Source: Pseudomonadaceae bacterium (GTDB taxonomy: Bacteria; Pseudomonadota; Gammaproteobacteria; Pseudomonadales; Azotimanducaceae). From it: DNA of 64,000 bases. Both the position numbers and the translations under genes were made by a program. The DNA lies in the NCBI GenBank assembly GCA_024743175.1, contig JANSXA010000003.1, forward strand, positions 310,001 to 374,000, read 5' to 3'. The notes under the pieces were generated by a model, which was given only the letters and a program-made list of their open reading frames with translations, had not been told where the DNA came from and did no database searches. Of the stretch, positions 43,538 through 50,589 are shown piece after piece; position 1 is the first letter of the stretch, and each line of letters opens with the position of its first letter.

Positions 43538-43957
43538 ATGGCTCAAGCCAAAGTGGTAGAAACGATAGATGCAAGTGCCGACGCCGTCTGGCAGATTCTG
43601 GGTAATTTTAAAGGTATTCAGCCCGGGCCAGGTATCGATGCGGTGGTTTATGAGGGTGAGGGTGTTGGCATGACCCGCACCATCTCAACGTCCAATGGTG
43701 ATGTTGTGGAACAGTTAAATGTTTACGAGCCCGAAGCCCGTCAGTTTGCTTATGCCATCACTAACGATGCAGGTCCGCTGCCTTTTGCCCTCTATAGCGC
43801 CACAGTCGCGGTGAATGACAATGGCGATGGCACCACAACTGTTGAATGGACCGGAACATTTGAACCCAAAGGGGTAGATGAAGAAACAGCGGTAAAATTT
43901 GCCACCGGTATCTATACGCGCGCCATTGACGGCGCACGCACAGCGCTTACGGGTTAA
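43538..43957 (+). CDS. SRPBCC (START-like) family protein
   Basis: The protein has 139 residues. It opens VVETIDASADAVWQILGNF, the usual first strand and helix of Bet v 1/polyketide-cyclase-like proteins, and ends with a long helix (VKFATGIYTRAIDGARTAL). Such proteins bind hydrophobic ligands in an internal cavity; some act as cyclases or as carriers. AAAAGGAG lies six bases before the ATG. It probably forms a unit with the LLM flavoprotein upstream. It overlaps the convergent aldehyde dehydrogenase gene by four bases at the stop codons. Confidence 0.88.
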   Translation: MAQAKVVETIDASADAVWQILGNFKGIQPGPGIDAVVYEGEGVGMTRTISTSNGDVVEQLNVYEPEARQFAYAITNDAGPLPFALYSATVAVNDNGDGTTTVEWTGTFEPKGVDEETAVKFATGIYTRAIDGARTALTG

Positions 43958-45375
43958 CCCAGCCGGTCGATAACATCTCCGAAGAGTTGCTCGTCTGAGA
44001 GTAACTCTTTGTTGACGGGCAGGGGTTTAGACACCCAGGTTTCATTGATCAGATCGCGCCAGGAGATGTTGTGATTGGTGCCATTGCCACCCCATGAACC
44101 GCAGCCCAGAGAGAACGTCTGACGCATGCCATTCCACAGATTTCCACTGTTGGATGCAGCCTGAGGCTGGTTCACCATGACTCGGGATGTTTTAGTGGCT
44201 TCTGCCAGCTTCATGATATTGCTGTCGCTGGTAGAATAAATGCCACAGGAATGCCCCTGCCCCTGATAGCCCTGAATGTTATTGGTCAACTCGACAGCGT
44301 GGTCGATATCCCGGGCGTGGTACAAAGCCATGACCACAGACAGTTTTTCACCTGAGAAAGGATAATCAGGGCCCCAGCCGGTTTCCGGCACAATGAAAAA
44401 CTCTGTATTTTCCGGGATATCGATACCGGCCTTGGCTGCAATAACTTCAGCGGGCTGGGCCACGATATCGGTATTCAGGTGTCCTTCACTGTCCCACAGT
44501 GTTTGCTGTAACTGCGCTTTTTCCGCCTCGTTAACCAGGTATCCACCTTTTGCCTGAAGCTTTTCAAGCATCGTGTCGTAGATGGCATTGTGCAGAATGA
44601 CCGAGTTATCCGACGAACAGGAAGCGGCAAGGTCGAGGGTTTTCGACATGTGGATTTTCTCCGCCGCGTCATCCAGGTCGGCTGTATCGTCTACCGTGAC
44701 CACCGCATTGCCAACGCCGACGCCAAGTGCCGGCGTGCCGCTGGAGTAGGCTGCTGTGACCATGGCGCCACCACCGGTCGCCAGCACGCGGTCACATTGC
44801 CGCATCAGCTCATTTGTCAGATCCAGGCTGGGCGTTTCTATGGCGATCACCAGATCTGCGGGTGCGCCCATTTTCACAAGTGCCTCGCGCATCAGGTCGC
44901 AGATCTTTTTATTGGTCAGCTTCGCACGGGGGTGCGGTGCCACAATAATTGCGTTACGGCCTTTCACAGCGTGAATGGCTTTGATTACCGGTGTGGCTTC
45001 TGGATTTGTTGAAGGAGATAACGCACCTATCACGCCCATGGGTTTGGCAATCTTCACAATTGCCCGTTCCGGATCTTCTTCCAGAATGCCGACAGATTTA
45101 TCGTCGATAATGTCCATCAGGGTGGCGCGGGTTTTACGCTGTATTTTCAGGAACTTACCGGCGTAATTGCCCAATTGGGTTTCGTCGATGGTGAACTGAG
45201 CAATTTCTTCCGCAACGCCTGGACGCGCAACTGCCCAGACCATGGCGCGGATCAGGTTATCTACCTGCTCCTGGGTATAGTGCTCAATCTGCTCCTGTGC
45301 GGCGCGCGCACGGGCAACCAGCGCGGCGATCTCTTCTGCAGCGCTGGATTCGGTGTTGATTGCCTGTTCGGCCAT
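43954..45375 (-). CDS. Acylating aldehyde dehydrogenase family protein
   Basis: The protein has 473 residues. It resembles EutE/AdhE-N/SauS-type CoA-acylating dehydrogenases: ALSPSTNPEATPVIKAIHAVKGRN (in pieces: SPSTNPEATP, KAIHAVKGRN), ATGGGAMV, VGVGNAVVTVDD and a catalytic loop LAASCSSDNSV, where the Cys is the nucleophile. CoA-acylating types make acyl-CoA from an aldehyde with NAD(P). The C-terminal half with LGCGSWGGN is also typical. GGAG lies before the ATG. Sulfoacetaldehyde, acetaldehyde or another small aldehyde are possible substrates; sequence alone does not choose. It lies downstream of the VOC gene on the same strand. Confidence 0.85.
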   Translation of the reverse strand: MAEQAINTESSAAEEIAALVARARAAQEQIEHYTQEQVDNLIRAMVWAVARPGVAEEIAQFTIDETQLGNYAGKFLKIQRKTRATLMDIIDDKSVGILEEDPERAIVKIAKPMGVIGALSPSTNPEATPVIKAIHAVKGRNAIIVAPHPRAKLTNKKICDLMREALVKMGAPADLVIAIETPSLDLTNELMRQCDRVLATGGGAMVTAAYSSGTPALGVGVGNAVVTVDDTADLDDAAEKIHMSKTLDLAASCSSDNSVILHNAIYDTMLEKLQAKGGYLVNEAEKAQLQQTLWDSEGHLNTDIVAQPAEVIAAKAGIDIPENTEFFIVPETGWGPDYPFSGEKLSVVMALYHARDIDHAVELTNNIQGYQGQGHSCGIYSTSDSNIMKLAEATKTSRVMVNQPQAASNSGNLWNGMRQTFSLGCGSWGGNGTNHNISWRDLINETWVSKPLPVNKELLSDEQLFGDVIDRLG

Positions 45376-45407
45376 GTCGATATCTCCCTGAAATTCAGCC
45401 CGTTATG

Positions 45408-46151
45408 TTACACAAAGTTGAAGGCGACATCGCCGATAAAAATGCCGTTCAGATCCTCACGCCACAACCCCAGCTCTCGTGCCTGGGTATTTATAAGGTC
45501 AGGCTCTGGACAGGCGAAGGTGATGCCTGTGATCCCCAGATCATCCACGGCTGCAGAAAAACGGATGAAACTCTGGTCGGTAAACACCAGTACATAGCTG
45601 CCGTCGGGCTCGGTGATCACCGGTGTGGACATCACTTCACCCCAGCGTTGAGCCAGAACAGCAGGTTCGGGATGCTGCAGCTCACAGCCCCGCAGTGCTG
45701 TTACGTCAGATGCCCGTTGCGCTCGCCAGTTGGGTCCAGCCCACAGCCAGTCTGCTGCCGGTCGCATTTCGTCAAAGGAAACAATGGCACCGCCGATATC
45801 TTTGGGGTGTACATGGCAGGCAGACACTTGTGTACGTTCAACCTGCCAGATGGTGCGTACACTGTGCTGAGCTAGATGCTCTGCGGTGCGGACAAAGTCA
45901 TCCACCTGCATCAACACCATGTAACCGCAGGTGTCCTGACGTTTGGCCAGCAGGCGGCCGGCAGAGGTGTTGTCCCGGGTAGGCGCAACAATTTCGAGAA
46001 AATTCTCGCCGATGGACATCACCGAGTTTTCCAGGCCGAATTCTGCAACGCCTGGGTCGGCATAGTCAGCGGTGATGCCAAGCAGCGTAAATAACTGTTC
46101 GCGTATGGGGTGAAGTGCTTCTGCAGCGATGGCTACCTGGCGTAGTTTCAT
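45408..46151 (-). CDS. VOC (glyoxalase-like) superfamily protein
   Basis: The protein has about 247 residues. KLRQVAIAAEALHPIREQLFTLLG (in pieces: KLRQVAIAAEAL, REQLFTLLG), FGLENSVMSIGENFLEIVAPT and GGAIVSFDE fit a glyoxalase-like dyad with paired beta-alpha-beta-beta-beta modules. Metal ligands would be among His and Glu residues such as HVHPKD and FLEIV, but the set is not certain. VOC proteins include dioxygenases, isomerases and resistance proteins. The start at 46151 (MKLRQV) is preferred over 46190 because the family begins at this strand. It lies between the small protein gene and the aldehyde dehydrogenase gene on the same strand. Confidence 0.72.
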   Translation of the reverse strand: MKLRQVAIAAEALHPIREQLFTLLGITADYADPGVAEFGLENSVMSIGENFLEIVAPTRDNTSAGRLLAKRQDTCGYMVLMQVDDFVRTAEHLAQHSVRTIWQVERTQVSACHVHPKDIGGAIVSFDEMRPAADWLWAGPNWRAQRASDVTALRGCELQHPEPAVLAQRWGEVMSTPVITEPDGSYVLVFTDQSFIRFSAAVDDLGITGITFACPEPDLINTQARELGLWREDLNGIFIGDVAFNFV

Positions 46152-46210
46152 GGTTGGTGCCGCGGCTAAATGTAAGACGTACGGAACCACGGCCGGTGGC
46201 TGAAAACAAG

Positions 46211-46432
46211 CTAATTGTGGTGCGTGGGCGTATCACTTTTATCCTGCGTTTTCTCCAGCCCTTTCTCCAGCGCTGGGCAGCCTTCACGTTTGAGTTCCGC
46301 AGCGATGCTGCGAAGCTCACCCAGGTCTCTGGGTTTGAAGGCATCTTTTTGCGCGGCTAATTCCACCAGATCACTGCCGACGGTGTCATTGACGTGCGCC
46401 AGATATCCTTTTAAAAGCTTGCGATAACCCAT
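46211..46432 (-). CDS. Small hypothetical protein
   Basis: The protein has 73 residues, largely helical by composition, with many charged residues (ELRSIAAELKREGC) and no signal peptide or membrane segment. The start MGYRKLLKGYLAHV looks natural, and the reading frame shows amino-acid use expected of a real protein, but I do not recognise the family. It is followed by the VOC gene on the same strand. A Pho-box-like site lies about 54-71 bases upstream in the matching orientation, so it could be under PhoB control. Confidence 0.6.
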   Translation of the reverse strand: MGYRKLLKGYLAHVNDTVGSDLVELAAQKDAFKPRDLGELRSIAAELKREGCPALEKGLEKTQDKSDTPTHHN

Positions 46433-46485
46433 GGTTTATACGTGATGATTTCCTGCCCATCCTGCTATCACGCTAATCCTTCCTG

Positions 46486-46503
46486 TTGACAGTTTTATGA
46501 CGG
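46486..46503 (-). promoter_or_regulatory. Pho-box-like site, leftward orientation
   Basis: Read on the leftward strand it is CCGTCATAAAACTGTCAA, matching 16 of 18 positions of the Pho box (CTGTCAT-A[AT]A[AT]-CTGTCA[CT]). It points toward the 46432 gene. A weak -10-like TAGCGT lies ten bases downstream of it. Confidence 0.5.
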
Positions 46504-46530
46504 CTTTGTCGCGTCAAACGCGTTATGCGC

Positions 46531-46548
46531 ATGTCATAAATCTGTAAC
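46531..46548 (+). promoter_or_regulatory. Pho-box-like site, rightward orientation
   Basis: The site reads ATGTCATAAATCTGTAAC: two 7-base direct repeats with the four-base AAAT between them, close to the PhoB-binding consensus with mismatches mainly at the first position and within the second repeat. It lies about 107 bases before the lipoprotein start at 46655. A possible -10 (TATCTT, 46581-46586) is farther downstream than in classic PhoB promoters. Confidence 0.55.
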
Positions 46549-46654
46549 GAAAACGAAATGTTCGGGTCACAAAGCGGAACTATCTTGCCCGCTGGACACT
46601 GGGGTTGACCTTGGTGAATCAGTTGCAAAGAAATAAAACTCTCTGGGGGAGTTC

Positions 46655-49600
46655 ATGAAATCCAATAGTTTGTTACGGACACTGCGCCAGGCAGTGCTCC
46701 TTGGTTTAGGATCGCTCGTTCTGGCGGCTTGTGGAGGCGGCTCTGATAACGCTTCACCCGGCTCTGTGGTAGTTGAAGTACCGGTCACCGGCGGCACCGG
46801 AAGCGGCGGTACCGGCGGTGGCAGCACCGGCGGTGGCGGTACAGGTGGTGGTGGTCAATCCAATCCCAGTACCATCCCGGCTGCTTTGAATGCTGTGATT
46901 ACCGACAGCGGCACCACAGCCTCAACCTCGTTTGGCAATCTGCCGATTTTCACCATTGATGTGACCGCCCTGACGGGTGGCGCATTAGACCCTGCAGGGT
47001 TGGTTCTGGGTAACGATGCGATTTACCAGATTTCTGGTGGCGCATTGCGCATATCCCCACCCAGCGCCGGGGCTGCCTGTGCATTCAATCTTGAGCCCGG
47101 CGCCATCGTCGTGGGTGCAAGCGCAACAGACTTCCTTGTGATTGAGCAGGGTTGCCAGTTAGTTGCAGACGGCACCTCGGATCAGCCGATCATCTTTACC
47201 GCGCTGGAAGAAGTTACCGGCAACGTCGAAGCCTCTGACCGCGGTCTTTGGGGCGGTGTTGTGATTAATGGCTTTGCACCGATAAACGACTGTCCTGCTG
47301 GAGAAACCGGCGGTACAGCAGGTTGCACAAAAGAAGGCGAAGCCAACTCCGGTTTGTTTGGCGGCGATGATCCAAATGACAATTCAGGCATCCTGCGCTA
47401 CGTCAGCGTCCGCTACGCGGGTTCAAACGTTGATCCCCAGAACCAGCTCAATGGTATTGCTTTCCAGGCCGTGGGCGATGCAACTGTTGTTGAATATGTG
47501 CAGGTCCATAACAACCTGGACGACGGCATTGAATTTTTCGGTGGCACCGTCAATGCAAAATACATTGTTCTAACGGGTAACGATGATGACAGCCTGGACT
47601 GGACCGACGGCTGGGTGGGTAACCTTCAGTATTTGTATATCGAACAGACCGACGGTGGCGACAACGCGATTGAAGCGGATAACCGCAGCGACGAAGAAGA
47701 TGTACTGCCACGCTCCAACCCGACCATCGCGAACATGACCGTTATCGGCAAGTCTGATGAACGCGCTCTGCGTTTTCGTGCGGGTACAGCGGTTACCTTG
47801 TATAACAGCTTTGTCGACGGCTCTGAGCGCTGCATCCGAGTTGACGGCACTTCACGTGATTTCCTCGGCGCGGCAAGCGACCCGGCTATCACCATTGCTG
47901 GTGTCAGCTTCGCCTGTGCACAAACTAACGATGGAGACACGGGCGGTGCAGTTGCTGCTTATCTGAGCGGCGCGACCAACGTATCGCAGACAGGTGAGCA
48001 GGTTGATCCGATCAACATCGCTGATACTTTCTTCGAAAACACCGATTATCTCGGCGCTTTCGGCTCTGAAAACTGGGCGGACGGCTGGACACTGGAAGGT
48101 TCGGTCAGTCAAACCACGCAGCCTGACTTTGGTTGTCCGGATGGCACAACCACCTCATCGCGCACCATCGACGGTCAGCGCATCTGTCAGCTGAGTGGTG
48201 ATATCACCAGCGACCTGCTATTGACCTCCAACAACCTGTACGAGTTGGTGGGTAAGGTTACGATTGGGGGTGATAACACGGATTCTGCGGATCTGAGCAT
48301 TCAAGCGGGTACAACCATTTTTGGTGGCACCGATGTTGACTTCCTTGTGATCTCTCGCGGTTCCCGCATCCTGGCCAATGGCACACGGACAGCGCCAATT
48401 ACTTTCACCAGCCAGTCGGATGTTGAAGGCACGGTGCTTGCAACCGACCGAGGACTCTGGGGTGGTGTGGTAATCAATGGTAATGCACCGATAAACGACT
48501 GTCCTGCGGGTGAAACCGGCGGCACAGCAGGGTGTACTAAAGAAGGTGAAGCCAACTCTGGACTGTTTGGCGGCGATGTTGCTGATGATGACAGCGGCCG
48601 TCTGAACTATGTTGTTGTGAAATACGCAGGGTCTAACGTTGACCCGCAGAATCAGCTGAACGGTATTGCTTTCCAGGGTGTGGGCAGCACAACCGAAGTC
48701 GATTTTGTACAGGTGCACAACAACCTGGATGATGGCATTGAGTTTTTCGGCGGCACTGTGAGCGCGCGTCACGTCATCTTGACGGGCAACGCGGACGACT
48801 CACTCGATTGGACTGATGGCTGGGTCGGTAAAATTCAATACCTGATCATCAACCAGACCGACGCCGGTGACAGTGGCATTGAAGCGGACAATCGCTCAGA
48901 TGATCCGGGCGTTACACCAACGTCGCTACCTAAGATTGCAAACATGTCGATCAACGGAAATGCAGCATCGCGTGCAATTCGCGTACGTGCAGGTTCCGGC
49001 CTGGAGCTCTACAACAGCACGGTGCAGGGTAACGATCGCTGCTTTGTGGTTGAAAGTGCTGAGTCGCTGGCCTTGTTAGGTACAGGTATCCAACTGGGCG
49101 GCGTGAGCCTCGACTGTGTTGATCCACTAGACGCGGCAGTACAGGCTGAAATTGACGCCAGTGAAAACGTCAGCACCGACGGGACCCTGGTCAGTGCCGT
49201 GGATCTGTCAGCGGATGACTTCTTCGATAACACCACGTTTGTGGGTGCAATCGAGAACGTTGATGAAGACTGGACCACGGGCTGGGCCTTCGGTATGCCG
49301 GATGCAAGCGGTGTCTTTGGGTGTCCTGTGGGCACCACTGAAATTGCAGCCATAGATGGCACAACGACAACGTGCAGCCTGGCTGGCACCTACACTACAG
49401 ACCTTGTGTTACCTCGTAACAACATCTATGTGCTCGACGGTGCGGTCACCATTGGTGGCGACAACACGGATTCTGCAATTTTGGATATCCAATCGGGTAC
49501 AGAGATTGTTGGTGATGACCCGGTAGACTTCCTGGTGATTTCTCGTGGGTCTCAGATTCTGGCTCGGGGTACGCAGAACGCGCCGATCACGTTTACCGCA

Positions 49601-50512
49601 GCTGATGACATCCTGGGCAACATTGCCAACCCAACAACAACTCAAGGGTTGTGGGGCGGTCTGGTGATCAACGGGAACGCGCCCATTAATGATTGCCCGG
49701 CTGGCATCGATGGTGGCACGGCTGGTTGTACCAAGGAAGGTGAAGCCAATTCCGGCACCTTTGGTGGAGATGATCCGTTAGATAACAGCGGTGTACTCAA
49801 CTACGTGGTTGTGAAGTTTGCGGGTTCAAACGTAGATCCACAGAACCAGTTGAACGGTATTGCATTCCAGGGCGTGGGGTCTGGCACTGAAGTCGACTAC
49901 ATTCAGGTGTTTAACAACCTTGATGATGGTGTCGAATTCTTCGGCGGCACCGTTAACGCTTCACACGTGGTACTGATAGGTAACGCGGATGACAGCCTGG
50001 ACTGGACCGATGGCTGGGTAGGCTCGCTGCAGTATCTGCACATTGAACAAACCGCAGGCGGTGATAACAGCATTGAAGCGGACAATCGCAGCGATGACGA
50101 ACTGGCAACGCCGATATCTGAACCAACAATTGCTAATATGACCATTGTCGGTGACTCAGCCCAACGAGCGATTCGCTTACGCGTTGGCACCGGATTGCGT
50201 TTGTACAACTCAGAAGTATCCGGTAGCGACCGCTGTCTGGAAGTGTCAGGTGTTGCATCGCTGAGTTATCTCGGCAGTCGCATCACCTTTGATGCTGTCG
50301 GGCTTGGTTGCAACACCATTGTTGATGGCGGCGATGCAGATGTGCAAGCCTTCCTGGATGGTTCTACCAACGTCACTCAGGATGGCTCAACGCCTACGCC
50401 GGTTACTTTGCCAGCAGGATTAGACCCGGCAGGCGACAGCATCATCGGTTCTGATATCAGTGATTGGGGTCAAGGCTGGACGGTTGGTGTACCAGCACTG
50501 AGCGGTAACTAG
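46655..50512 (+). CDS. Large surface lipoprotein with three tandem beta-helix-like modules
   Basis: The protein has 1285 residues. Signal peptide with lipobox VLAAC (Cys26), a Gly/Thr/Ser-rich linker (about 44-70), then three modules of about 400 residues. Each carries DFLVI, RGLWGGVVING or a close variant, INDCPAG, GCTKEGEANSG, AGSNVDPQNQLNGIAFQ, NNLDDG(I/V)EFFGGTV and DDSLDWTDGWVG. Such repeats form right-handed beta-helix-like folds in secreted or surface proteins whose typical form has one module. The Asp-rich loops suggest Ca2+ binding. GGGGGAG precedes the ATG. A TBDR follows after a hairpin and a Pho-box-like site precedes, so a surface capture protein working with that receptor is the best guess. 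Confidence 0.85.
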   Translation: MKSNSLLRTLRQAVLLGLGSLVLAACGGGSDNASPGSVVVEVPVTGGTGSGGTGGGSTGGGGTGGGGQSNPSTIPAALNAVITDSGTTASTSFGNLPIFTIDVTALTGGALDPAGLVLGNDAIYQISGGALRISPPSAGAACAFNLEPGAIVVGASATDFLVIEQGCQLVADGTSDQPIIFTALEEVTGNVEASDRGLWGGVVINGFAPINDCPAGETGGTAGCTKEGEANSGLFGGDDPNDNSGILRYVSVRYAGSNVDPQNQLNGIAFQAVGDATVVEYVQVHNNLDDGIEFFGGTVNAKYIVLTGNDDDSLDWTDGWVGNLQYLYIEQTDGGDNAIEADNRSDEEDVLPRSNPTIANMTVIGKSDERALRFRAGTAVTLYNSFVDGSERCIRVDGTSRDFLGAASDPAITIAGVSFACAQTNDGDTGGAVAAYLSGATNVSQTGEQVDPINIADTFFENTDYLGAFGSENWADGWTLEGSVSQTTQPDFGCPDGTTTSSRTIDGQRICQLSGDITSDLLLTSNNLYELVGKVTIGGDNTDSADLSIQAGTTIFGGTDVDFLVISRGSRILANGTRTAPITFTSQSDVEGTVLATDRGLWGGVVINGNAPINDCPAGETGGTAGCTKEGEANSGLFGGDVADDDSGRLNYVVVKYAGSNVDPQNQLNGIAFQGVGSTTEVDFVQVHNNLDDGIEFFGGTVSARHVILTGNADDSLDWTDGWVGKIQYLIINQTDAGDSGIEADNRSDDPGVTPTSLPKIANMSINGNAASRAIRVRAGSGLELYNSTVQGNDRCFVVESAESLALLGTGIQLGGVSLDCVDPLDAAVQAEIDASENVSTDGTLVSAVDLSADDFFDNTTFVGAIENVDEDWTTGWAFGMPDASGVFGCPVGTTEIAAIDGTTTTCSLAGTYTTDLVLPRNNIYVLDGAVTIGGDNTDSAILDIQSGTEIVGDDPVDFLVISRGSQILARGTQNAPITFTAADDILGNIANPTTTQGLWGGLVINGNAPINDCPAGIDGGTAGCTKEGEANSGTFGGDDPLDNSGVLNYVVVKFAGSNVDPQNQLNGIAFQGVGSGTEVDYIQVFNNLDDGVEFFGGTVNASHVVLIGNADDSLDWTDGWVGSLQYLHIEQTAGGDNSIEADNRSDDELATPISEPTIANMTIVGDSAQRAIRLRVGTGLRLYNSEVSGSDRCLEVSGVASLSYLGSRITFDAVGLGCNTIVDGGDADVQAFLDGSTNVTQDGSTPTPVTLPAGLDPAGDSIIGSDISDWGQGWTVGVPALSGN
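46900..50509 (+). repeat. Three tandem ~1.2-kb intragenic repeats
   Basis: The shared motif (L)WGG(V/L)VING occurs near 47247, 48456 and 49651, giving periods of about 1209 and 1195 bases. Approximate units are 46900-48110, 48111-49310 and 49311-50509. Unit 1 differs at its N-terminal strand; units 2 and 3 share FGCP-GTT and VTIGGDNTDSA openings that unit 1 lacks. The DNA copies have diverged at synonymous sites, so the duplications are not recent. Confidence 0.88.
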
Positions 50513-50528
50513 GCCCGAGCAGATCACG

Positions 50529-50554
50529 GCGCCAGGTAGTTTTCTACCTGGCGC
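50529..50554 (+). terminator. Hairpin between lipoprotein and TBDR genes
   Basis: An 11-base perfect stem (GCGCCAGGTAG with CTACCTGGCGC) with a TTTT loop lies 17 bases after the lipoprotein stop and is followed by TTTGCTGCTT. It is a partial or weak terminator, or an mRNA-stabilising hairpin, and would lower receptor levels relative to the lipoprotein. Confidence 0.65.
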
Positions 50555-50589
50555 TTTGCTGCTTCTAACACCAAATATTAGGTGAGAAA

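Noticed and set aside
46900-50509. Repeats considered as a CRISPR array or as satellite DNA
   Set aside because: The period is about 1.2 kb, the copies encode protein throughout and differ at synonymous sites; this is intragenic domain duplication.
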